This document shows positions 8,814 through 15,887 of a DNA stretch of 39,393 nt, piece by piece. The stretch comes from a candidate division WOR-3 bacterium (GTDB taxonomy: Bacteria > Hydrothermota > Tepidihabitantia > SM23-42): assembly GCA_011052815.1 (NCBI GenBank), contig DRIG01000086.1, positions 1-39,393 of the forward strand, read 5' to 3'. A program made the translations under genes and the position numbers. Below the pieces are notes generated by a model. That model saw only the letters and a program-made list of their open reading frames with translations, did no database searches and was not told the DNA's origin. Each line of letters opens with the position of its first letter. The first letter of the stretch is position 1.

Positions 8814-10178
8814 TTAACCAGGCCACCACCTCATAAATTTCTGCATGATTTCATTTTTAATTCTTAGATCCTTATGTTCGTATGTATAAAAAGAAGAGAA
8901 TAATTGCGGATATTGTAAAATTAAGTCAACCAATTGATAATTATATTTACCTATGGGTTTTATTGAAACATTAGGATTTGTTTCCATTATTGTGCGATCA
9001 GTGCACAATTTTTTGCCGAATTTTTTGTACAAAGGAGAACCACGACAAGATGATAATAAGGCAATTCTTTCTTGACACCCGAGAAGCCGGAAAAAAATAG
9101 TCAAGAAGAGAGTTTTATAAAACTGATTGATATTTTCAAAGGGAAAACCCCAGATAAATGATACCGTCGGGTTAAGTTGTGCCTCTAATGTATCATAAAC
9201 TACCGCAACAGATTGTTCTACTGTAACATTTGATTTGATTTGTGATAAAACAGAATTATCCCCGCTTTCAATCCCATAAAATATTCCTTCGCATCCATAT
9301 TCTTTCATCTTTTTCAATAAAGGAAGACTTATTGCATCAACTCGAGCCAAACAATTCCAGGTCAGTTTAATATTTCTTTTACCTAATTCATTACAGATTG
9401 AATGCACGCGATTTCTGTCCAAGACAAAATTATCGTCATCGAAGCTTATTTTTTCAATATGATGTTCTCTGTATAGATATTCTAGTATTTCACCGACCTT
9501 TGTCACAGAATAGCGGTAAACATTTTGACCCCAAATATTCCCAACTTCACAAAAAGCACATCTAAAGGGACAACCTCTTGTGGTCATAAAGGAAAAACTA
9601 TTGTATCTATGTAAATCAACTTTTGAAAAAGCAGGCAAAGGGAGGGTGTTTAAATCTTTTATCCGGGGACGCGGAGGATTGGAAATAATTTCACCTGTTC
9701 GTGCCCGGTAGACTATACCCTTAATATTACTAAAGTCACGGCTTTTACCTTCAACTATTTGTTTTACTAATTCAACTATCGTTTCTTCTCCTTCCCCTCG
9801 CACAACTACATCAATAAAACTGAAAGTCTTCAAGAGCTCTTCAGCCACCGGAGTAGGACCGGGACCACCTAGAATTATTGTTATATGAGGATATATTTTT
9901 TTAACCCCATCAGCTGCTAAACACGCGAAAGGCAACATATCATTTAAACAACTAATTCCAAGCCATTGAAGGTTAGGTTCCACCAGGGCAACGATATTCG
10001 CCGGATCAAAAGGGTTTCTTTTAGCATAAAACTGATAATCATAAAATTTTGTAAATAATCTATTTTTTTCAAGAACAGCAAGTAAGGATAAACATCCCAT
10101 AGGTAGTGGATGCAGTGGTCTGCTTGTTTTACGATTAGGAATAAATAGGTTAATCAATGTTCCAGTGTTATGTTTCAT
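8814..10178 (-). CDS. B12-binding domain radical SAM protein
   Basis: 454 residues. The N-terminal cobalamin-binding region (about 1-150) contains PLPMGCLSLLAVL and ILGGPGPTP, typical of the B12-dependent radical SAM superfamily. The cluster motif RGCPFRCAFC places cysteines at 203, 207 and 210 (CX3CX2C). Further class marks are SFDDDNFVLD and CEGIFYGIESG. There is no SPASM-type Cys-rich tail. It lies 18 nt after the TPR gene and directly before the second B12 radical SAM gene, inside RiPP operon 1. Likely a methyltransferase or other modifying enzyme acting on precursor 1; the exact reaction cannot be read from sequence. Confidence 0.9.
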   Translation of the reverse strand: MKHNTGTLINLFIPNRKTSRPLHPLPMGCLSLLAVLEKNRLFTKFYDYQFYAKRNPFDPANIVALVEPNLQWLGISCLNDMLPFACLAADGVKKIYPHITIILGGPGPTPVAEELLKTFSFIDVVVRGEGEETIVELVKQIVEGKSRDFSNIKGIVYRARTGEIISNPPRPRIKDLNTLPLPAFSKVDLHRYNSFSFMTTRGCPFRCAFCEVGNIWGQNVYRYSVTKVGEILEYLYREHHIEKISFDDDNFVLDRNRVHSICNELGKRNIKLTWNCLARVDAISLPLLKKMKEYGCEGIFYGIESGDNSVLSQIKSNVTVEQSVAVVYDTLEAQLNPTVSFIWGFPFENINQFYKTLFLTIFFRLLGCQERIALLSSCRGSPLYKKFGKKLCTDRTIMETNPNVSIKPIGKYNYQLVDLILQYPQLFSSFYTYEHKDLRIKNEIMQKFMRWWPG

Positions 10179-10196
10179 ATAATACTTACGGTTTAT

Positions 10197-10901
10197 TCAT
10201 ACTTTTTTATTCATCTTCAATCTCTTTAATTTGTTACATAATCGCAAATTTTGCTTTATCGTGTTTTCTTCCGGCGTGATTTTCTGAGCCTCTAATAACC
10301 ATTTTTCACCTTCCGTAATTCTTCCAATTTTTAAATAAGCGACAGCTATATTATTCATAACTTTTACATCTTCCGGCCTCCGTTTAACTACTTCCTTGAA
10401 GTATTCTATCGCCCTTTCCCAATCACTCAAGGCTAACGCCGCACGGCCTAGTTCCTGATATATGAAAGCTATTTGCTCAGAAGGTTCGGCTTCTCCACAA
10501 CAATACTTTTTTAATAGCCTTTTATAATAAATTAAAGCCTTGTGCCATTCGTGCTGATCACTTAATATTCTTCCCTTTTGAAACTCAGCAGCAAAGAATG
10601 ACGGGTCTAAACTTATGACTTCATTAAACTCCTGCATAGCTTTAACATATTTTCCTATTTTGCGATGTATAACACCAAGAAAATAATAAATCATAGGAGA
10701 ATGTAGTTTTTTTCTGAGGGCTTTGATAAACTTATCCCTAGCTAAATATAAATTTTCCTCAATAATAAGATTTAAAATGCCACACGTGCCCTCAAACACT
10801 GATTGATATTTCAGTCGTTTTTTATCTAACAGTTTATTTTCAACCAGCAAATTTCTTAGTTCTTCATTAGTCTTAATAAAACGCGAGTATTTTGTTGCCA
10901 T
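10197..10901 (-). CDS. Tetratricopeptide repeat protein
   Basis: 234 residues, no signal peptide. About four TPR units lie between residues 65 and 220; recognisable cores include YYFLGVIHRKIGKYVKAMQEF, AFIYQELGRAALALSDWERA and MNNIAVAYLKIGRITEGEKW. The N-terminal 50 residues do not resemble a known domain to me. It is the first gene after the precursor 1 gene and its stem-loop, and it ends 18 nt before the radical SAM gene. A peptide-binding scaffold that presents the precursor or holds the enzymes together is a reasonable guess. No recognisable RiPP recognition element is seen in it. Confidence 0.85.
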   Translation of the reverse strand: MATKYSRFIKTNEELRNLLVENKLLDKKRLKYQSVFEGTCGILNLIIEENLYLARDKFIKALRKKLHSPMIYYFLGVIHRKIGKYVKAMQEFNEVISLDPSFFAAEFQKGRILSDQHEWHKALIYYKRLLKKYCCGEAEPSEQIAFIYQELGRAALALSDWERAIEYFKEVVKRRPEDVKVMNNIAVAYLKIGRITEGEKWLLEAQKITPEENTIKQNLRLCNKLKRLKMNKKV

Positions 10902-10929
10902 AGAATATTTTTCCCTGAGAATTGTTTAA

Positions 10930-10977
10930 AACAAGCGGGTTCTGCCTCTGAAATTATGTGGCAAAAACCCGCTTGTT
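10930..10977 (-). terminator. Stem-loop between precursor 1 and the TPR gene (partial terminator)
   Basis: Two perfect 12-nt arms (AACAAGCGGGTT at 10930-10941 and AACCCGCTTGTT at 10966-10977) enclose a loop that itself holds a TGCC/GGCA stem. On the minus strand the hairpin is followed by only a short T-run (TTGTTTTAAAC). It is therefore likely a leaky terminator or mRNA-stabilising hairpin that raises the ratio of precursor to enzyme transcripts. It sits 3 nt after the precursor stop. Confidence 0.75.
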
Positions 10978-10980
10978 AAT

Positions 10981-11124
10981 CTAACCAACCCTTCTGCAAG
11001 GGTTATGCTCATTGTTGCCGATGTTATCGGCTATTTCGTCTTCCAAATCTTCGACAACAAGCAAAGAGAGCAGTTTTTGTAGTTCCTTAGAAGGGTCTTT
11101 TTTAGTTTTAGTATTATCTTTCAT
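10981..11124 (-). CDS. RiPP precursor peptide 1 (47 residues)
   Basis: A 47-codon frame from ATG at 11124 to TAG at 10981, preceded by a G-rich ribosome site (GGGGGT, 3 nt before the ATG). It is charged at the start (MKDNTKTKKD). An amphipathic, Leu/acid-rich leader-like helix follows (KELQKLLSLLVVEDLEDE, 13-30). It ends in a short polar tail with one Cys (GNNEHNPCRRVG, 36-47). The layout leader-helix, small-residue switch, short core is that of RiPP precursors. It has the same length and the same gene position as precursor 2 at 20187-20330: first gene after a sigma-54 promoter, then a stem-loop, then radical SAM genes. Both share a KEL start of the helix. The cleavage site is not certain; Gly36 is a guess. 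A non-substrate leader ORF is the alternative. Confidence 0.75.
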   Translation of the reverse strand: MKDNTKTKKDPSKELQKLLSLLVVEDLEDEIADNIGNNEHNPCRRVG

Positions 11125-11331
11125 ATTACCCCCAAATGCTTAATGAGTTCCTTTTGTTTCTTAAGTAATCCATAGCAACCCGGCCCCCGAGTAGTACGAC
11201 CTTTTTGAAGGACCCTTCTCGCTATGGGTTGGAAACTCCGCACCGAGAGGATGCGGCCAACCCACAAGGGGTCAGGACCGGAACCACACGCACCCGAATT
11301 TAATACCACCAAATATCACGACCCCTTTGCC
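11125..11331 (-). promoter_or_regulatory. Highly structured 5' leader of RiPP operon 1
   Basis: About 205 nt of GC-rich leader lie between the predicted start of transcription and precursor 1, in otherwise AT-rich DNA. An 8-bp helix AAGGGGTC/GACCCCTT (11320-11327 with 11266-11273) closes a 46-nt domain at the 5' end. A second hairpin pairs 11226-11232 with 11257-11263 (GGGTTGG/CCAACCC) and contains the nested stem CCGCA/TGCGG (11238-11242 with 11252-11256). A third helix pairs CCATAGC/GCTATGG (11170-11176 with 11221-11227) and competes with the second for two bases. I recognise no known riboswitch, T-box, SRP, tmRNA or RNase P signature. A 63-codon minus-strand frame across it (11121-11312) has no family features and is probably not a gene. 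Confidence 0.6.
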
Positions 11332-11341
11332 TAACTATACT

Positions 11342-11357
11342 TGCAATTTTTGTGCCA
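11342..11357 (-). promoter_or_regulatory. Sigma-54 promoter of RiPP operon 1
   Basis: On the minus strand the sequence is TGGCACAAAAATTGCA: an exact TGGCAC-N5-TTGCA element with GG and GC ten bases apart, the -24/-12 consensus for RpoN. Predicted transcription start is about 11331. The identical 16 bases recur at 20495-20510 before operon 2. Confidence 0.9.
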
Positions 11358-11397
11358 GAATTTTGTCCTGAAATTTCAAGACTTTTTTCTGGGTTTG

Positions 11398-11438
11398 TGA
11401 CATTTTTGTCAGTGGTTTTGACATAAAATGTCAAAACC
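11398..11438. promoter_or_regulatory. Tandem palindromic activator sites upstream of operon 1
   Basis: TGACA-N4-TGTCA (11398-11411) is followed by a perfect 25-nt inverted repeat with arms GGTTTTGACA and TGTCAAAACC around TAAAA (11414-11438). They lie about 67-107 bp upstream of the predicted start, where sigma-54 activators usually bind. The GAF-PAS activator at 22382-24157 is the candidate binder (inference). Confidence 0.75.
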
Positions 11439-11513
11439 CCAAAAATCAGCCGATTTTGAACAAAGATTTTTAAAATCTCCCGAAATCACAGGGATTATTT
11501 CAATCTGCTGCTC

Positions 11514-13637
11514 TTAGAAGTACACCAGATATTTCACCTTAACCGCACCTACCTGATTCTGTAATCTAAGACTGCCATTCTGAGCTGTGCGATAGTCATT
11601 TAAGGCAATGTAGAGCCAGGACTTGGGTTTGAAGTTGTAAGTAAAGAGAAAGCCAAACCGATTGGTCAAAAATTCTGTCTTGCCAAAATCTGTGCCTGGT
11701 GTGGTCAAGACAAACTCATTGAAGATTCCAAAACTCATCCTGGGTGTAATCGTAAGATCTATCATCGGTGTTGCCATGGGCCAGACGGCAATGATAGTAT
11801 TGGTCGTATCCCACTCAACCCAGAAGTTTGAATTCACTTCTAATGAAACCCGGGGTATAATTTGATAAACAAAGCCACACCAGCTTAAAACCTGATAACC
11901 TAAAAAGTTATTTTTGTAGTTATAGGCATATTCTAAATTACCACCCAACCAGAGATGAAGACGTAAAGTGCTGCGCCAGAATGAAAGACTCGCTGCCCGT
12001 TTAACGTAATTAAAACCCTCTTCATAATAAGGGCCCAGTTTTATCTCCGAACTGATTCCCCAATTCTGACGAAAACTTGAAGTAATCGTAAACAGAGCGA
12101 GTTTTGACCAATTCTCTGCATCACCTGCTTCCTGGTTTAAAATAAAACCCGCCCCATACCACAAACTTCTCAAGGCACCTTCTTTATATAGTTTTAAAGG
12201 ACCAGTGAATAATTGGAGCTTTTTACGACCCGCCCAGGGCACATACCCAATATCCTGCACGTCAAAAGAATCCTGAACCACCTCACAACTGGCCATAGTT
12301 CTGAATCCTCTGACAACTCCGCGGAAGCCGGTAGAAGTCGCCCACCCCATTTTACCACTTTGATCACTGACTGCCCCCTGCATAATTAGTTGATTAGCAC
12401 CAACACGATATACACCATCCAGTCCCAGGGCATAGTTATAATTCTGAAAATCGGCTCTGACCCCGCTGAAAAGCATACCCAAATGAGAATTGTCCAAAAC
12501 CTTCATCATTATTCTGGTTACACCAAAAAACCGCTTCGGTTCAACCACGGGATTGTCATTAACAATATAATGAAGTGAATCCGTATAAGCACAAAGCAGA
12601 CCATAATTGAATTTTTTGATTCGCCCGGTTAACTTAAGACCACCAATAATCGGCACTGGTTGGTCATCAGCCAATGACTTCCCTATTCTCCGTGAATAAA
12701 AAATATTTAAAGGCGAATAGAACTGGCCATTTTTACCAAAATCTGACAACCGAAAAATCTCTTTACCTTCAATGAAAAACGGGCGACGTTCACTTAAATA
12801 AGTTTCGTATCTTGATAAGTTTAAAGTAAACGGATCAGATTCAATTTGTGCAAAATCCGGGTATAATGTGCTGGTAAGAGTGGTCTGCGGGGTAATATCC
12901 CATTTTAAATTCAAACTGGCACGAGGCGTGAACTCACTTGCCTCTCCTGATTTTTTATCATAACGCACAAAACCTTCTGGGAAAAGTTCAAAATAATATC
13001 CCTTTACCTGAGGCAATATGCCTTTTAAAAGACCGTATTTTGATACCAGATTACCTTCGGCTTGTGAAAACTCAACCCAGTAATTCCACTCCTGCCGAGC
13101 AGCAATATAACGCTGAAAATTTATTCCCCATCCAGGTACATTCTCTTTGTAGCGAATCGAACAAAAAGGAATCTTGATTTCTACTTCATAACGGTCATCA
13201 TAAGCCTTTACTGCACAATACCACACACCATCCCAGGAATCATCCACACTTCTGCCGTCATCAAGCACCAAACCGTCCCAGTAACAACCGCTCGCTGAGA
13301 CGCCAAAATAATAAGCCGTGGTTCTGCTGTAAAAAGGGTCAAGAAATAACATCACCTGATCCTCATGGCAGCCTAACTCTCTGGTCAAACGGTAATTCTT
13401 TGTCCAGCAGCGAAATGCGACATAGAGATTATCTCTATCCTGCAGAAGATAAACCTTTGTTTCATCACCAGGATCAGTTCCTTCATACGGCATATATTGA
13501 ACAAAGCCATAAGCCGAATCCGCTTTCTGCCAGGTCTTTTCAATATACCCATCAATTACTGGAGAGGTATCCGTAAAACGGACTGAGATATACTTTTGAT
13601 TAATGTTCCAGAAAATAAGTAATATTAAAAAGCTCAT
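11514..13637 (-). CDS. DUF5916 / CBM9-like outer-membrane protein, copy 2
   Basis: 707 residues with an N-terminal hydrophobic signal (MSFLILLIFWNI). An N-terminal CBM9-like sandwich (about 18-205; VIDGYIEKTW and EVEIKIPFCSIRY) is followed by a strand-rich barrel region that ends in VKYLVYF. It is collinear with the 2910-5006 protein throughout, including the RRPFFIEGKEIF block and the last 60 residues. It sits 122 nt after YcaO as the last gene of RiPP operon 2, and its end lies only about 20 nt before the promoter module of operon 1. Presence in both operons argues for a role specific to these peptides, such as passage across or reception at the outer membrane. This is inference; the family has no proven activity. 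No clear terminator follows, so read-through into operon 1 is possible. Confidence 0.85.
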   Translation of the reverse strand: MSFLILLIFWNINQKYISVRFTDTSPVIDGYIEKTWQKADSAYGFVQYMPYEGTDPGDETKVYLLQDRDNLYVAFRCWTKNYRLTRELGCHEDQVMLFLDPFYSRTTAYYFGVSASGCYWDGLVLDDGRSVDDSWDGVWYCAVKAYDDRYEVEIKIPFCSIRYKENVPGWGINFQRYIAARQEWNYWVEFSQAEGNLVSKYGLLKGILPQVKGYYFELFPEGFVRYDKKSGEASEFTPRASLNLKWDITPQTTLTSTLYPDFAQIESDPFTLNLSRYETYLSERRPFFIEGKEIFRLSDFGKNGQFYSPLNIFYSRRIGKSLADDQPVPIIGGLKLTGRIKKFNYGLLCAYTDSLHYIVNDNPVVEPKRFFGVTRIMMKVLDNSHLGMLFSGVRADFQNYNYALGLDGVYRVGANQLIMQGAVSDQSGKMGWATSTGFRGVVRGFRTMASCEVVQDSFDVQDIGYVPWAGRKKLQLFTGPLKLYKEGALRSLWYGAGFILNQEAGDAENWSKLALFTITSSFRQNWGISSEIKLGPYYEEGFNYVKRAASLSFWRSTLRLHLWLGGNLEYAYNYKNNFLGYQVLSWCGFVYQIIPRVSLEVNSNFWVEWDTTNTIIAVWPMATPMIDLTITPRMSFGIFNEFVLTTPGTDFGKTEFLTNRFGFLFTYNFKPKSWLYIALNDYRTAQNGSLRLQNQVGAVKVKYLVYF

Positions 13638-13759
13638 TTTATCTTCCGTTTGTATTGAAACATATTAACAAATCTTTCTTGCTCAACAGTTTCTTATATC
13701 TTTTATTATAATGACAAAAAAAATATTTTAATTGGGATAAATTAATAAAAATCATATTA

Positions 13760-15577
13760 TTAATTATTTTGTTCCAATAGCCGGTGAACTTCTTCTTGAT
13801 TGATCCCTGCTCTTACCATCACATTTTTTAATTCCATATGTAATATTCTGAATCTTTCATACGAACATTCATTTTTAAAACAACAACGACTGCATGTTGG
13901 ACAAACTGCATTATTCCAGTTAATAAATATTTGCTTAGGTTTTTTAAACTCACCAAAAATCTTTTCGACTATTAGAGAACCATAAATTTTTGTTAAAACT
14001 TCTTTGTTCATCATAATGTTATCTTTTCGTTTTAATATAACAAAATAGTTCTTCAGACATCGTAAGTAAGAATTTATCTGGAAATCGTAATTTTTTTTAC
14101 ATAAAAGATTATCAATTACGTTAATTGCTTTGGTTAGCTCACCAAGTTTCCAGTATGCATAGATTAGAAAAGATGGCAAATTAATTTTCCCCAAAAATGA
14201 TTTTGAAGATAAAGGAAGCCCCGTTAACGATAACAGATTACTATCGTAACCTAACCTAAGTAGATTTTCAATATACGAAACCGTAATTCTCAATCTTTTA
14301 TTAGAAACGCGATCTATAGATCTTAACACCGAGGCTACCGAAACTTCTTCTTCAACTACCCTCAGTTTAGTATAGCTGAAATATCTAATTTCCGATATAC
14401 CGGGTATTATTATTTGAAATGTTGGGAATTTTAAATAACTATTATTTCTAATCAATAATTTCCAGTTCATTTTTTTAATGAAATCAATTAGATAATTTAA
14501 ACAATCACGATTGTTACGGAAACTTCGAACATAATTTTGCCTATTATATTGAAAGGTATAACAATCACTGAAGAAAACATTCGGCAAAACCGTCATACTC
14601 CGGAGGTCATAATACTCAAGGGACTTTTTTGATATTTCAATGCTTTCCTCAATATCGAATGGCCTAGCATGATGTAATTTCCACTTTAAATTTAATTGTA
14701 ACAACTCTGTAAGAGCCCTGTTCAACGCCATTCGTAAATCAGGATGAGCACCAAAGGAGATTAAATATTTATTAGACACTTGATCAAACAGCAGAATTGC
14801 AATAACAGGAAGATTAATGTTTAAAGAGCAATCTCTAACTTCAACAAAGTAATTTTTATTTTGTCTAATTTTTTTTAAAATCAAATATTCATTAGTAAAG
14901 TATTTTTGAAGCAATAACTCTGGGATTCGCGGGGGATTAATTTCATTCTGAATAATCTTTATTTTAGCAAATCTTTCAAATATCTCTGATATTCCTTGAA
15001 CGATAGCTTCTTCAAATGTATTTCCGGCACACATTCCATTACTACCATAAAACAATGGAGTAAAAACAGATGGAAGATAAACAATTGAGTCAGAAAAAAC
15101 ATCATAGTATGGTATACAAAGAAGATCTGTTTTATAAAAAGATTGGAATTTCAATAATTTACGTAAATAGGGAATCACCTTATTTTTATTTAAGTGGGGG
15201 AATTTATTGATTATTTCTGGTGGCATTTCTTTTATAAAAGTGGGTATATCTATGAATTTTTCATCAGGAGTGACAAAAAAATTACAGTGCTTTGCTAACT
15301 TTTTGTCAAAGCTATAAAATAAATCGAGAGGATATAAAATTTGATTTTGTAGTCGTTCCATTAGCTCACCATAAGCGCTAGCAAGTGCTTCTTTGTATGT
15401 AACACCTTTGCCGTATACACCCCAATTGGTTTTTTCATCTATAGTTAAATGTAAAGAACAAGTATCAGCACATGAAAAATACCATTTTTTTTCAATAGGA
15501 AAAAGACCCAGCGGTTTCAAAATTGTCCTTATATTAGTAACTGTTATTTCTGGCCTTTCATCCTTATAACCAAACAT
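13760..15577 (-). CDS. ycaO: YcaO-domain protein (ATP-dependent azoline/amide-backbone modifying enzyme)
   Basis: 605 residues. YcaO ATP-binding elements are present: GKGVTYKEALASAYGELMER (57-75), then GSNGMCAGNTFEEAI (178-192) with ISEIFERF (196-203). Length and layout resemble the E. coli YcaO type with an extra C-terminal region. A Cys-rich patch, CPTCSRCCFKNEC near residue 560-572, suggests a bound metal. YcaO enzymes phosphorylate the peptide backbone amide and make azolines, amidines or thioamides. No separate E1-like/Ocin-ThiF partner or TfuA is in the operon. The precursor 2 core has two Cys, one Ser and two Thr, so heterocyclisation is plausible (inference). The codon use is strongly AT-rich like its neighbours. 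Confidence 0.92.
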   Translation of the reverse strand: MFGYKDERPEITVTNIRTILKPLGLFPIEKKWYFSCADTCSLHLTIDEKTNWGVYGKGVTYKEALASAYGELMERLQNQILYPLDLFYSFDKKLAKHCNFFVTPDEKFIDIPTFIKEMPPEIINKFPHLNKNKVIPYLRKLLKFQSFYKTDLLCIPYYDVFSDSIVYLPSVFTPLFYGSNGMCAGNTFEEAIVQGISEIFERFAKIKIIQNEINPPRIPELLLQKYFTNEYLILKKIRQNKNYFVEVRDCSLNINLPVIAILLFDQVSNKYLISFGAHPDLRMALNRALTELLQLNLKWKLHHARPFDIEESIEISKKSLEYYDLRSMTVLPNVFFSDCYTFQYNRQNYVRSFRNNRDCLNYLIDFIKKMNWKLLIRNNSYLKFPTFQIIIPGISEIRYFSYTKLRVVEEEVSVASVLRSIDRVSNKRLRITVSYIENLLRLGYDSNLLSLTGLPLSSKSFLGKINLPSFLIYAYWKLGELTKAINVIDNLLCKKNYDFQINSYLRCLKNYFVILKRKDNIMMNKEVLTKIYGSLIVEKIFGEFKKPKQIFINWNNAVCPTCSRCCFKNECSYERFRILHMELKNVMVRAGINQEEVHRLLEQNN

Positions 15578-15657
15578 ATTGATTTTTTTTCAATAAATAA
15601 GATTTAAATTTCGACATATAAATAACATTATATGACGAATAAATACAAACAGTTTTA

Positions 15658-15885
15658 TTAAAGGAATAACTTATGTTCTTTTTCATTATCCAATAATCTA
15701 AACCCATCTATCTTTACTTCTTCTCCTTTATATGTAAATTTACATACTTTAAGAAGTGCTAGTATTGTTCCTCTTATTATATCACCGAGATTGCCAGTTG
15801 AATTTATGCAATTTTCGTCAGCTGGTAGCTCAAATCGATAGATATAATCACCCACTTCGTCTGTATTCTTGTAATTAATATTCAT
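15658..15885 (-). CDS. Small conserved-looking protein, domain shared with the upstream radical SAM protein
   Basis: 75 residues, no signal peptide. I do not recognise the family. The C-terminal half (DIIRGTILALLKVCKFTYKG, then VKIDGFRL) matches in pattern residues 68-103 of the protein encoded just upstream, where a hydrophobic helix is followed by RIIITGFRL. The small gene may thus be a free-standing version of that N-terminal domain, for instance a partner or substrate-recognition subunit. It starts 2 nt after the stop of the 580-residue radical SAM gene (TAG-AA-ATG) and ends about 80 nt before the YcaO start. Both facts tie it to operon 2. Confidence 0.65.
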   Translation of the reverse strand: MNINYKNTDEVGDYIYRFELPADENCINSTGNLGDIIRGTILALLKVCKFTYKGEEVKIDGFRLLDNEKEHKLFL

Positions 15886-15887
15886 TT

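Larger units (their letters stand above)
11339..11493. repeat. Direct repeat, copy 1: sigma-54 promoter and activator-site module
   Basis: 155 nt that match 20492-20724 with about three substitutions once a 78-nt extra segment in the other copy is removed. It contains the -24/-12 element, a GTC-x-TGAAATTTCA-x-GAC near-palindrome, the TGACA/TGTCA sites and an AAAATC-AGCC-GATTTT hairpin. Homology stops a few bases before the predicted transcript, so leaders and genes differ. Confidence 0.9.

Noticed and set aside
11266-11290. SRP-RNA-like string GGTCAGGACCGGAA on the plus strand
   Set aside because: It resembles the tip of bacterial SRP RNA, but the following GGAAGCAG part and the long pairing stem are missing.
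11121-11312. 63-codon minus-strand frame across the operon 1 leader
   Set aside because: It overlaps the folded leader, has no ribosome site that fits, runs past the precursor start in another frame and has no domain-like pattern. The RNA helices explain the sequence better.
11273-11327. Possible tRNA-like fold from the GGGGTC/GACCCC helix
   Set aside because: The enclosed 46 nt is too short and lacks a T-arm and anticodon arm.
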